Positions 29,614-38,920 of a stretch of 64,000 nucleotides of DNA are shown one piece after another; the first letter of the stretch is position 1; every line of letters begins with the position of its first letter. Both the position numbers and the translations under genes were made by a program. The notes under the pieces are model-generated. The model ran no database searches. It was not told where the DNA came from and saw only the letters and a program-made list of their open reading frames with translations. The stretch spans positions 806,001 through 870,000 of the forward strand of contig NZ_CP044399.1 of the NCBI RefSeq assembly GCF_008931805.1, in the 5' to 3' direction. This stretch comes from Moritella marina ATCC 15381 (lineage in GTDB: Bacteria; Pseudomonadota; Gammaproteobacteria; Enterobacterales; Moritellaceae).

Positions 29614-30462
29614 TTAATTAATAATGTGGGGGGCCACATCACCAGAACAGATCAATTCAGCTTTACCCGATAAACTAACTTCATCACGTCCATTTAACAT
29701 GACTGTTACCTCGCCTCCTTGCATTTCAATAGTAACTTTATTTTTCGTATATTTACGTGTATACGATAGTATTGCTGCTGCGCATGCACACATCCCTGAG
29801 CTTTGTATGTACCCTGCGCCTCTTTCCCATACTTCTATTTTTATTAATGTCTCAGATCGAATTAAAGCGAATATCACGTTTGCTTTATCTGGGAACAGAG
29901 TTGATTGCCCAATAAGTCTTCCTTTATTAATAACCTCATCCATAGATAATTCTCGATCTACAAATATAACACAGTGAGGATTACCTAATGATACACAGTT
30001 TAAATTGAATTTTTCATCTCCAATCACAACTTGCTGATCAATAAATGTTTCTTTATTAGATCTAACCGGTATTTTATCGGAAGAAAAATAATAACGACCT
30101 AGCTGTACAGAGTCACAACCATCTGCGAACTCATTAACTTTAATAGTTTCAGCTAGCTTGCATAAGAAAATTTCAATAGTGCGATGTTGAGATAATCCAT
30201 TATCTTTAAGATATTGAGCAAAAATTAAGAGTCCATTAGCACTTTTTTCACACTCAGTACCATCTGAATTATATATCCTTAAAGACCATTTATGCTCAGT
30301 AGATGTCGACCAAAATAATATACCATCAGCTCCAATACCGTTACATCTATCACAAAGTGATTTGATATAGGTAGTGTTGATTGGTAATTCCCAGTCTGTT
30401 TGAGCACAGATTAAATAGTCATTACCTGATACATGATATTTATCAAACGGTATTCTCATCAT
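29614..30462 (-). CDS. DapF-like epimerase homologue lacking both catalytic cysteines
   Basis: A 282-residue member of the diaminopimelate epimerase fold with two pseudo-symmetric halves. Conserved landmarks remain: SGNDYL, NSDGTE, GNPHCVIFV and ERGAG. The usual catalytic Cys in QCGNG is Ser74 (KSANG), and the second in ACGTGACA is Ser222 (SSGMCACA). Ordinary two-cysteine racemisation is therefore unlikely; a different isomerisation, as in the related PhzF fold, or a non-catalytic role is possible. The ATG at 30462 overlaps the stop of the ArgC-like gene and has AAAGGG upstream, so it is preferred to the longer frame. It is not expected to replace housekeeping DapF. Confidence 0.8.
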   Translation of the reverse strand: MMRIPFDKYHVSGNDYLICAQTDWELPINTTYIKSLCDRCNGIGADGILFWSTSTEHKWSLRIYNSDGTECEKSANGLLIFAQYLKDNGLSQHRTIEIFLCKLAETIKVNEFADGCDSVQLGRYYFSSDKIPVRSNKETFIDQQVVIGDEKFNLNCVSLGNPHCVIFVDRELSMDEVINKGRLIGQSTLFPDKANVIFALIRSETLIKIEVWERGAGYIQSSGMCACAAAILSYTRKYTKNKVTIEMQGGEVTVMLNGRDEVSLSGKAELICSGDVAPHIIN

Positions 30463-31394
30463 GAATAACCCTTTAAATCTGTACAAATAGATTCCTCTAG
30501 GTCTAACATAATATTTAAGTTTTGCACTGCTGCCCCTGACGCGCCCTTACCAAGGTTATCCAATTTTGCTGCTAGTAGCGTTTGTTTTCCGTTGCCAAAA
30601 ACATAAATTTCAACATTATTTTTACCTTCAAGACCATGGGGTGTAAGCAGAGAAGGTGAATATGCTTCATTCGAACTTTGATATTCTTTTACCGCTATAA
30701 ATGGTTCATTATCATAATAATTTGAGATTTGATGATGAACTTCTTCAGGTGTTTTAGCTAAATTCATGTTAAGAGGAATAAATACTAGCATTCCTTGATA
30801 AAAATTTCCGACCGCAGGCATCATAGTTGGGGTAGTGGCGAGAGACGACCACATTTTTATTTCTGGAATATGTTTATGGTCCATATCTAAACTATAAGCC
30901 TCATAGGCTGGACCTCTTTTTTCATACTTATTAATCAGATTTTTACCACCGCCACTATAGCCAGAAATGGCATTAATGGCTATACTGGAATTGAATATCA
31001 AATCTCTTAATGGATGTAGTAATAATATGGCTCCTGTCGCATAACATCCTGGATTCGCTACTAAGTTTGCAGCTCTAATCGAGTGTCGTTGAGATATGTT
31101 TAATTCAGGTAAGCCATAAATCCAGTTTGCGTTAGTTCGGTGAGCAGAGCTTGCATCAAGCACTCTACATCCAACCGAGGTTGCTAGTTTTGCAGATTCT
31201 CTAGCTACATGATCTGGAAGGCACAGCACAGTCACATCAGCTGCACTCATTATCTCCTTTTTTTCTTTAATATCTTTACGTTTATTGTCTTTTATAGTCA
31301 ATAGTTCAATATTCGGATGCAACTTTAATCTTTCTTTAATTTGTAATCCTGTAGTACCTTCCTGACCATCAATAAAAACATGATACTTTTTCAT
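30459..31394 (-). CDS. N-acetyl-gamma-glutamyl-phosphate reductase-like enzyme (type 2 ArgC)
   Basis: A 311-residue enzyme of the short ArgC type: FIDGQEGTTGLQIKERL (nucleotide-binding, with Gly-Thr-Thr-Gly), catalytic Cys117 in NPGCYATGAIL, and SGYSGGGK, as in ASADH/AGPR reductases. It reduces an acyl-phosphate (or acyl-adenylate-like) carboxylate to the aldehyde. No ArgB-type kinase accompanies it, so either a housekeeping kinase supplies the acyl-phosphate or the neighbouring E1-like enzyme activates the carboxylate (inference). It overlaps the DapF-like gene by 4 bases and follows the aminotransferase after 111 bp. Probably an accessory, not the arginine-pathway, enzyme. Confidence 0.8.
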   Translation of the reverse strand: MKKYHVFIDGQEGTTGLQIKERLKLHPNIELLTIKDNKRKDIKEKKEIMSAADVTVLCLPDHVARESAKLATSVGCRVLDASSAHRTNANWIYGLPELNISQRHSIRAANLVANPGCYATGAILLLHPLRDLIFNSSIAINAISGYSGGGKNLINKYEKRGPAYEAYSLDMDHKHIPEIKMWSSLATTPTMMPAVGNFYQGMLVFIPLNMNLAKTPEEVHHQISNYYDNEPFIAVKEYQSSNEAYSPSLLTPHGLEGKNNVEIYVFGNGKQTLLAAKLDNLGKGASGAAVQNLNIMLDLEESICTDLKGYS

Positions 31395-31505
31395 ATAATG
31401 TTACCTAATATTATTTTATAACAACTAAAATAGATCGCTCAACTATTCATATTCAAGTCTAGTCAATAGGATCATCGATAAATATAACTTTGAATAATTA
31501 GCTAA

Positions 31506-32549
31506 CTAAAAACATTCAGATAATCCTCTTAGTCCCTGATAAAGTTCTGAAGGTTTTCTTGCGAAAGTCAATCTAATACCATTACATTTCCCGAAAACTT
31601 CCGCAGGCATTACTAGAATAGCCTTTTCATTTAGTAACTTACGGCTGATCATTAGTGAGTCGGTATTATTTATAAATTCAATCCACGCAAAAGGAGTTCC
31701 CTGAGGCTCAATAATACGTATCTTATTTTTATGGCTTTCCCCCCACGTCTTTAAAATTTCATAACCATCAGATAGTAACTTATTATATTTTTCCATATAA
31801 TTCTTACGATTTTTTAATATGGATATTGCGATTTCTTCACAAAGAATTGAATTAGAAATAGTTGTGTGGTGTTTATAACTCATAGCTTTTGTGATAATAC
31901 TTTCAGAACCACACATCCACCCAATTCTTAAGCCTGGTGCACCATATACTTTCGATAAACTAGATACGGATATTACATTTAAACTATTGTTTACTAGCGA
32001 GTTTGATAAGTTGGTAAGGTATTCTTCATCAACCAGCAACAAAATACCACGAGCTTCAACTAACTCAATCAACTGTTTTTTTTGAAACTCAGACAAGATC
32101 TTTCCCGTAGGGTTACAAGGTGAATTTATAACAATTAGCTTAGTAAATGGAGTGATTTCTTGTATAATTTTCTCTATATTGAAACTATAATCATCATTAT
32201 ATTCTAATTTGGTAACTCGACATCCTATTAGATTAGGAACCTCCCATGCTTGCTCCCAACCAGGTGAAAAGGTAATCACATGGTCGCCTGTAGTTAAAAT
32301 TGTTCTATATAAAAGGTACATAGCTTCTTGAGAACCATGTGATATACCTACTTCGTTTGGAGATCTCTGATATAACTGAGCAACCAAGTTTGTAAGGTTT
32401 AAAGTACCAACATTTCGTCCATATTCTAATGGAGCATCGTAATCATTCAAATTGAAATCTGATATTCTCAAACAAGGAGCATTGCTATCGCCTAGATCTA
32501 GAGAATATTTGCCATAAGCTTCTTTAAATACCCAATCCTGTATTTTCAA
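31506..32549 (-). CDS. PLP-dependent class I/II aminotransferase
   Basis: A 347-residue fold-type I PLP enzyme with NSPCNPTGK (Asn binding the cofactor, about 142-150), LLVDEEY (Asp174), the Schiff-base lysine in VSSLSKVYGAPGLRIGW (Lys200) and the carboxylate-binding Arg in GIRLTFAR. Family members act on amino acids, and some do beta-elimination/cyclisation, for example capreomycidine-synthase-type enzymes; the sequence does not decide the reaction. It lies in the middle of the operon, 114 bp after the E1-like gene. PLP demand here may explain the nearby Epd gene. Confidence 0.8.
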   Translation of the reverse strand: MKIQDWVFKEAYGKYSLDLGDSNAPCLRISDFNLNDYDAPLEYGRNVGTLNLTNLVAQLYQRSPNEVGISHGSQEAMYLLYRTILTTGDHVITFSPGWEQAWEVPNLIGCRVTKLEYNDDYSFNIEKIIQEITPFTKLIVINSPCNPTGKILSEFQKKQLIELVEARGILLLVDEEYLTNLSNSLVNNSLNVISVSSLSKVYGAPGLRIGWMCGSESIITKAMSYKHHTTISNSILCEEIAISILKNRKNYMEKYNKLLSDGYEILKTWGESHKNKIRIIEPQGTPFAWIEFINNTDSLMISRKLLNEKAILVMPAEVFGKCNGIRLTFARKPSELYQGLRGLSECF

Positions 32550-32663
32550 TTTTATAATCCCTTATCGTCGAATCACATATACCACATTGCTTGTTATTCA
32601 CATTTCAAATCTTACAAACTTAAAGTGTAATTATTAACTAGTTTTTAGCAAAAATAGAGTTAT

Positions 32664-33458
32664 TTACTTTTTTAAAACTTCTTCAAATTGACCAGAACGA
32701 ATATCAAATTGATAACAATAAGGAACAGGTTTGAACCCAGTTTCATATCCAAGTAATAACATGAGTGCGATATTTGAACCGTATGAGGTAGCCATCAAGC
32801 AAGATGAACTTAAAGATGCGACCTTTTTATTTTGAAAGTCAAGACTTGGAGAAGTAGCATACGATTTAAATAATGATGATGGAGTTAATCCATTCCCAAA
32901 CTTTATAAGCTGATCTTGCTCAGATTCTTGATCATTTATATCAAAGTATTCATCAAATGACATAGCATTAGGTAAAAATATGTGCGAAGTAACTCCAAAT
33001 GCTACAGGACAACATATAATTACTGGTATATTTTTTTCTCGAGCCACTTTATAAAGTAATCGACGTGGTTCGATAACAAAAAAATCTAAAGTGTCACACA
33101 CGACATCAACACCGTCTAAATATTGATGAATGTTATCTTCGTCAATAAAATCCACAGTTGCTATATTTACATTAGGGTTAATGCTCTTTAAGCGTTGTTC
33201 TAAAACAGCTGACTTTTTTAAACCAACAGTTTCCATTGTACATCCAAACTGTCGGTTCATATTTTCGGGGCCAAATGTATCAGCATCAGCTATATTAATA
33301 TTCCCAACGCCCATTCTAATTAAGCATTCAGCATAAGTAAAACCCGTTCCTCCACAGCCGGGAACTGCGACTCTTTTATTCTCAAGTGATAGCAGTTCAC
33401 TTTCCGAGATCAACCCGATCATACGACTAAACAACACTTCTCTTTTGATTGTTTCCAT
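32664..33458 (-). CDS. ThiF/E1-like adenylating enzyme
   Basis: A 264-residue Rossmann protein of the ThiF/MoeB/UBA1 superfamily: VAVPGCGGTGFTYAECLIRMG (P-loop 34-39), then DADTFGPENMNRQFG with the Asp and Asn-Arg that bind ATP, and VVCDTLDFF. The cysteine pairs that bind zinc in ThiF/MoeB are absent. Such enzymes adenylate a C-terminal or free carboxylate, as MccB does in microcin C synthesis. No ubiquitin-like or sulfur-carrier protein is adjacent, so a small-molecule or peptide carboxylate substrate is inferred. Its ATG overlaps the stop of the 2OG-oxygenase gene (TAATG). Confidence 0.8.
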   Translation of the reverse strand: METIKREVLFSRMIGLISESELLSLENKRVAVPGCGGTGFTYAECLIRMGVGNINIADADTFGPENMNRQFGCTMETVGLKKSAVLEQRLKSINPNVNIATVDFIDEDNIHQYLDGVDVVCDTLDFFVIEPRRLLYKVAREKNIPVIICCPVAFGVTSHIFLPNAMSFDEYFDINDQESEQDQLIKFGNGLTPSSLFKSYATSPSLDFQNKKVASLSSSCLMATSYGSNIALMLLLGYETGFKPVPYCYQFDIRSGQFEEVLKK

Positions 33459-34141
33459 TAACCTTCTCCTAATACTTTATTTTCAAATTCTTCACCGTAC
33501 CACCGATCTTTCCACTTAGAGAATGCTACAACAACAGTATCTCGGTATCCTCGTTCGTCAATGGCCCGTATATCTGTTACGTAATGAAACATGCTACGAT
33601 CATCAAGAATAGCAACCTCTCCTGGTTTAATTGTACCGGTATAGAAAGCGTCCTCGATGTTATTGCTTTTTAATAAACTCATTTCACCGCCTTCAATCCC
33701 GTACCTATTAAATACAAATATAGCCACATAATCATGCCCATCTTGATGCACCCCCTCAGGAACGGGTATTCCAGGCCGATCTTTACTGGATACAACTCTA
33801 TATTGGTGTACATTAATCTGCCAATCATCATTCGAATCCAATTTTACCTGTTTGACTGCGGATAATATTTGTTCTGTAAAATCAGATTCTAATGGTTCGT
33901 AATAACGCTTAATCCCTCCGGCTACACTATTAAATTTAGAATATGTCATGTACGCTTTATGAGGTAGTACATCCATATTCCATTCGTGATCATTAAACTG
34001 AAGTTTATATTGAGAAAATCGACGATACCGAGTTCCACCTGAAGCATACTCATCTAGTTTTAAGTTAGAGAAACTATCATGTATGCTTTTATCTACATCT
34101 GGAAAGTTAAGAATTCTATAACCTTTATTATCTAACTGCAT
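33458..34141 (-). CDS. 2-oxoglutarate/Fe(II)-dependent amino acid hydroxylase-like protein
   Basis: A 227-residue member of the 2OG-Fe_Oxy_2 (PF10014-type) family, which includes the L-isoleucine 4-hydroxylase IDO. The iron-binding HxD is VHQDGHDYVA (His132, Asp134), the distal His is in SMFHYVTDI (His186), and Arg200 (GYRDTV) is positioned to bind 2-oxoglutarate. It probably hydroxylates a free amino acid; the residue is not predictable. It lies between the diiron-oxygenase-like gene (22 bp upstream) and the E1-like gene. The C-terminal fold is complete in length for the family. Confidence 0.8.
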   Translation of the reverse strand: MQLDNKGYRILNFPDVDKSIHDSFSNLKLDEYASGGTRYRRFSQYKLQFNDHEWNMDVLPHKAYMTYSKFNSVAGGIKRYYEPLESDFTEQILSAVKQVKLDSNDDWQINVHQYRVVSSKDRPGIPVPEGVHQDGHDYVAIFVFNRYGIEGGEMSLLKSNNIEDAFYTGTIKPGEVAILDDRSMFHYVTDIRAIDERGYRDTVVVAFSKWKDRWYGEEFENKVLGEG

Positions 34142-34163
34142 AATAACGTATTCCTTATTAATT

Positions 34164-35201
34164 TTAAGATGCTAATCTCTCTGCTTCAAAAACAGTTAAT
34201 AGCTCATCAAGGTAGACTTCAGATGAATTAAGGCGTAGTATCGCCCCTATAGCAATTTCTCGTCCTACTTCAGGCATAGACTCTAAAGCAGGTAAAATTA
34301 CATTATTAAACCATCCTTGAGCATGTATGGCATCAACAGTTATATGTAAATCGTGATACTCAATTCCAATTTTAGATATGTTACACCTACGAAATGCTTT
34401 CACTACATGTTTAAAACGTCTGGGAGCTAGGAACTCAGTAACACCGTAGTACCCAATTGCTTTAAAGTAATGATTCCGAGATAAAGCTAAAGCAGCTGAA
34501 ATATTCCCTGATATTTTAGCACTGGGAAGCATGTTTCTATCCAGATATTGCTGATCTACGCCAAGTTCATTTAATGTCGCAGCAAACATTTTTGAATGTA
34601 CTTTAGATTTTACGCCATTTCCCATTTCATCATAATAATTACCAGCTAACTCCAATTTAGAATCTACATCAAGACCAATTTGCATTAATGCCAATATATC
34701 ATCGAATTTAGGGTCTAAGCTGCTTTCTTGAGCTAAGTAAAAAGCTAGGTGTTCTTTTTCAGCATGATTACTTATGAATTCATTATATAAAGGATGAACG
34801 CTGGAGGAGTGTTCTGAAATTATTTTTTTAAGCCATATCAAAAAACTTTTACCATTTCTAGGAATGTTATCTAATTCACAATCGCTTATTTTGTTGTATT
34901 CATAACTAAGCATTGCTTTTTCTAGTGTAGAAGACACATCATAAATAATAGGCCTTTTTTCACAATTCACGTATTCTAGTTTAGTCATAGAAAATTCATG
35001 TTCATATATAAGTTCTAGTATTTCATGTACTTCAAATAAAGCTTTATCTGAGCCTCTTTCGTACGCCTCTTTCGTTAATTCAACGCAAGATAGATATAAC
35101 TCTTCTCTAAATGAAAAATTCTTATTCCAATCATCCCACTGTTTACTGTCCGACTTAAGCATATTCCTAAGTTTGTCCGACAATTTAATAATCAATTCCA
35201 T
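34164..35201 (-). CDS. Haem-oxygenase-like diiron oxidase (iron-containing redox enzyme family)
   Basis: A 345-residue all-helical protein of the PF14518-type family. A helix with AQESSLD (Glu159), then YYDEMGNGVKSKVHSKMF (Glu192, His202), YYGVTEFLAP (Glu256) and GIEYHDLHITVDAIHAQGW (His283/His286, Asp290, His293) give the ligand pattern of haem-oxygenase-like diiron oxidases. Characterised relatives such as SznF, BesC and HrmI/BelK act on free amino acids (N-oxygenation, C-C cleavage). It has an N-terminal extension of about 60 residues. First gene of the minus-strand operon. Electron supply could come from the ferredoxin gene 285 bp upstream (inference). Confidence 0.75.
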   Translation of the reverse strand: MELIIKLSDKLRNMLKSDSKQWDDWNKNFSFREELYLSCVELTKEAYERGSDKALFEVHEILELIYEHEFSMTKLEYVNCEKRPIIYDVSSTLEKAMLSYEYNKISDCELDNIPRNGKSFLIWLKKIISEHSSSVHPLYNEFISNHAEKEHLAFYLAQESSLDPKFDDILALMQIGLDVDSKLELAGNYYDEMGNGVKSKVHSKMFAATLNELGVDQQYLDRNMLPSAKISGNISAALALSRNHYFKAIGYYGVTEFLAPRRFKHVVKAFRRCNISKIGIEYHDLHITVDAIHAQGWFNNVILPALESMPEVGREIAIGAILRLNSSEVYLDELLTVFEAERLAS

Positions 35202-35486
35202 TTCTAATATATCTCCTTAAACGTTATTTTATTTTTAATAGTAGTTTTTGATATTTGAAAATGTAAACACTTCTAATTAAGTGTTTTAATTTACAGTTGA
35301 TCTACAACTATGGTTATTTGTTGTGTGTAAGTAAATGATGTTAATTTTAGGTGAGCAATCATCAATATACTCATTTAATTAAATCTAACTTATATCGAAT
35401 AGTTTATTTTTATAACTAATTCAACCCTGCCACTTTATATGAAATTGACAAATGGTCTTAAATTAAACTATCGTTTCCCATACTAA

Positions 35487-35741
35487 CTAACTGCTTATTC
35501 TAGAGTGCGATTTAGATAGTTTTTTATTTATTTCAATAAAACAATATTCTTCTTCTTGGAATGAATCATAATTAGATATTGCAAATTCTGGACATTCAGT
35601 TTCGCAAGAACTACAAGAAATACATAAGTCGGGATTTATAACCAACATGTCAATGGCATCATGAAATGCATCAACAGGGCAAACATTAACACAACTTTGA
35701 TCTTTGCAATCTACGCATGAAGAGCCTACAAAATACGTCAT
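35487..35741 (-). CDS. FdxA-like ferredoxin with two Fe-S cluster motifs
   Basis: An 84-residue ferredoxin. CVDCKDQSCVNVCPVD (C-x2-C-x4-C-x3-CP) resembles the 3Fe-4S site of 7Fe ferredoxins such as FdxA, and CISCSSCETECPEFA is a standard 4Fe-4S motif. A serine/lysine-rich tail follows. It is co-oriented with the oxygenase operon and may deliver electrons to the diiron oxidase (inference). Immediately upstream a decayed copy of the same 5' region and leader is present (35835-35975), showing a past tandem duplication. Confidence 0.8.
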   Translation of the reverse strand: MTYFVGSSCVDCKDQSCVNVCPVDAFHDAIDMLVINPDLCISCSSCETECPEFAISNYDSFQEEEYCFIEINKKLSKSHSRISS

Positions 35742-35834
35742 TTAACAACCTAAATAGTCGCGGTGGAGTCCTACACTAGCAATGAAAGTGATGGTCTAAG
35801 ACTATGAGTTAACAAGATTAAAGCTGCAAATACC

Positions 35835-35975
35835 TTAGCACAGAATCGAGATGTGGCAAGTATGGTTGTTACATTTATTTAGCATTAGAAAAGTATTAGG
35901 AACGTCATCAGGACAAGCATTAACACAACTTTGATCCTTGAGGTCTTCAGATTGATAATCGACAAAATACGTCAT
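35835..35975 (-). pseudogene. Degenerate duplicate of the ferredoxin 5' end
   Basis: The minus-strand frame from 35975 starts MTYFV and keeps DLKDQSCVNACP, but the first cysteines are replaced and the second cluster motif is gone; it ends after 46 codons. The sequence upstream of both starts is also similar, giving a direct repeat with a period of about 234 bp (roughly 35690-35890 and 35920-36120). Confidence 0.75.
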
Positions 35976-36129
35976 TTAACTAACTATACAGTGAAAGAGA
36001 AGTCCTTGCGCCAGCAATGGAAATGATAGTCTAGGAGTATAAGTTAACAAGATAAAGCAGCTGATACCTTAACACTATATCGATATGTGCTAAGTATTTA
36101 TGAATCATTTTATTTAACATCGTGTTAAT

Positions 36130-36162
36130 GTCTTGTTGGTGTCTTGTTGGTGTCTTGTTGGT
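36130..36162 (+). repeat. 11-bp tandem repeat (three units)
   Basis: Three exact copies of GTCTTGTTGGT, followed by a partial GTTTTGTT. They lie upstream of the epd octamer tract within the duplicated, non-coding region. Confidence 0.85.
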
Positions 36163-36447
36163 GTTTTGTTAACGCCTTATTGGAGTGTGGTAACGTTGGG
36201 TGGTGGGTATGTAATACTAAACTTTAAAAACCAACTTGGTATGAATAAATCAAGGTGTTTTTATTGTATTTTTAGATAGAATTATTTTGATACCTTCAAG
36301 ATCGAGTTAATTAATATATGCGTATAAAGTACTGATTTACCGAAAACAAAGTCACGCATAAACAACTGAAAGAAGGTAAAGTAATAAATATATGTCTTAA
36401 TTACTAACCAAATATACGATTGAACTAATTATAAAGTTTAATATTAA

Positions 36448-36599
36448 CAATGAAACAATGAAACAATGAAACAATGAAACAATGAAACAATGAAACAATG
36501 AAACAATGAAACAATGAAACAATGAAACAATAAAACAATAAAACAATAAAAAAATAAAACAATAAAACAATAAAATAATAAAATAATAAAATAATAAGG
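36448..36599 (+). repeat. 8-bp simple sequence repeat directly upstream of epd
   Basis: About nineteen octamers: ten CAATGAAA, then mainly CAATAAAA (one AAATAAAA), then TAATAAAA, finishing at the AAGGA ribosome site of epd. The graded change of unit across the tract indicates slippage plus point mutation. As 8 is not a multiple of 3, the ATG in each CAATGAAA unit falls in a rotating frame. Length change would alter promoter/leader spacing, so phase-variable expression is a reasonable inference. Confidence 0.9.
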
Positions 36600-36610
36600 A
36601 CTACTAAATA

Positions 36611-37615
36611 ATGACAATTAGAGTGGCAGTTAATGGATATGGTCGGATTGGACGCTGTGTTGTCCGAGCCTTATATGAAAGTAATAAATTACATAGGATT
36701 AAAATTGTTGCAATAAATGAGCTTGCAGAACCTGAAGCAGTTTGTCATTTAACTAAATATGATTCTAGTCATGGCCGCTTTTCTTTTCCTGTAGAATTAC
36801 AAGATGGCTTCTTAAAGATTGGAGATGACTTAATTGCATTATTAACTAATCCAACACTTGAAACGTTGTCTTGGCATGAACATGATGTTGACATTGTTCT
36901 AGATTGTACAGGTCGATACAATTCAAAAGCCGATGCCGAACTCCACATCGAAGCTGGAGCATCAAAAGTTATATTTTCTCATCCAGCAGATCATAATGTA
37001 GACGCGACTATCGTTTTGGGTGTTAATGATCATAAATTAATAGGAAATGAAAAAATTGTATCCGCAGCATCCTGTACTTCAAATTGTGTATTACCAATTA
37101 TCAATACTCTTGATGAAGCGTTTGGTATTAATTGCGGTTCAATTACGACCATACATGCAGCAATGAATGATCAGCCTGTTACTGATTCATATAATAATGA
37201 TTTACGTAAAACCCGCGCAGCTAGTCAATCTATTATACCAATCAATACTAAACTCGCGACTGGGATTGAGCGTATACTACCAAAGTTTTTAAATAAATTT
37301 GAAGCAATTTCAGTTCGAGTTCCAACAATTAATGTAACAGCCATAGACTTAACGATAGCAATGAATCAGAATGTTACAGTAGAAGATATTAATGACAGCT
37401 TACGACGTATATCTAAAACAAAGTTACGGGGTATTCTTGATTATACAGAAGAACCATTGGCTTCTATTGATTTTAATCATGAATCATACTCCTGTATTAT
37501 TGATGGGACACAAACTAGAGTTAGTGGGGGTAACTTAGTGAAAATATTAGCATGGTGTGATAATGAATGGGGCTTTGCAAATCGGTTATTAGATATCATA
37601 GAACTGTTAGAATGA
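36611..37615 (+). CDS. epd: D-erythrose-4-phosphate dehydrogenase (accessory copy)
   Basis: A 334-residue GAPDH-family enzyme whose signature is Epd rather than glycolytic Gap: [34 protein letters not shown] and [23 protein letters not shown] follow E. coli Epd closely. NAD-binding VNGYGRIGR is at 8-16 and the catalytic Cys is Cys155 in SAASCTSNC. It oxidises erythrose-4-phosphate to 4-phosphoerythronate, the first step of DXP-dependent PLP synthesis. Here it is plasmid-like cargo, divergent from the amino-acid operon. It may boost PLP for the aminotransferase, supply a four-carbon precursor, or act as a resistant target copy (all inference). AAGGA precedes the ATG. Confidence 0.85.
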   Translation: MTIRVAVNGYGRIGRCVVRALYESNKLHRIKIVAINELAEPEAVCHLTKYDSSHGRFSFPVELQDGFLKIGDDLIALLTNPTLETLSWHEHDVDIVLDCTGRYNSKADAELHIEAGASKVIFSHPADHNVDATIVLGVNDHKLIGNEKIVSAASCTSNCVLPIINTLDEAFGINCGSITTIHAAMNDQPVTDSYNNDLRKTRAASQSIIPINTKLATGIERILPKFLNKFEAISVRVPTINVTAIDLTIAMNQNVTVEDINDSLRRISKTKLRGILDYTEEPLASIDFNHESYSCIIDGTQTRVSGGNLVKILAWCDNEWGFANRLLDIIELLE

Positions 37616-37671
37616 GTGAAACAGATTTTTTAGCACCTATATAATTCAGCGTAATTACTACTTTGAAGTGG

Positions 37672-38847
<1,176 letters not shown>

Positions 38848-38920
38848 GGTTTCACCTAAAGTTTGATGAGATGCATTATAACACCTCTAATTAGGTGGCC
38901 AAAATCACTTTACCACTTCA

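Larger units (their letters stand above)
35742..36447. other. Repeat-rich intergenic region between ferredoxin and epd
   Basis: Besides the decayed ferredoxin copy and its duplicated leader, this AT-rich region holds three head-to-tail 11-bp units (GTCTTGTTGGT, 36130-36162) and then the octamer tract that leads into epd. It separates divergent transcripts, so both promoters (leftward for the ferredoxin and rightward for epd) must lie here; I see no consensus strong enough to call. Confidence 0.6.

Noticed and set aside
29614-31394. ArgC-like and DapF-like genes as ordinary arginine/lysine biosynthesis
   Set aside because: They lack argB/argJ or dapA/dapD neighbours, the DapF-like protein lacks both catalytic cysteines, and they are embedded with oxygenases on a mobile element.
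34164-35201. Haem oxygenase
   Set aside because: The Glu/His ligand pattern is that of non-haem diiron members of the fold; no haem-degradation context.
36448-36599. Regular repeats suggesting a CRISPR array
   Set aside because: Units are only 8 bp, contiguous and without spacers; there are no cas genes nearby. It is a simple sequence repeat.
36611-37615. Glycolytic GAPDH as a drug-resistant target copy
   Set aside because: The motifs are those of Epd rather than glycolytic Gap, so a GAPDH-inhibitor self-resistance story loses its main support.
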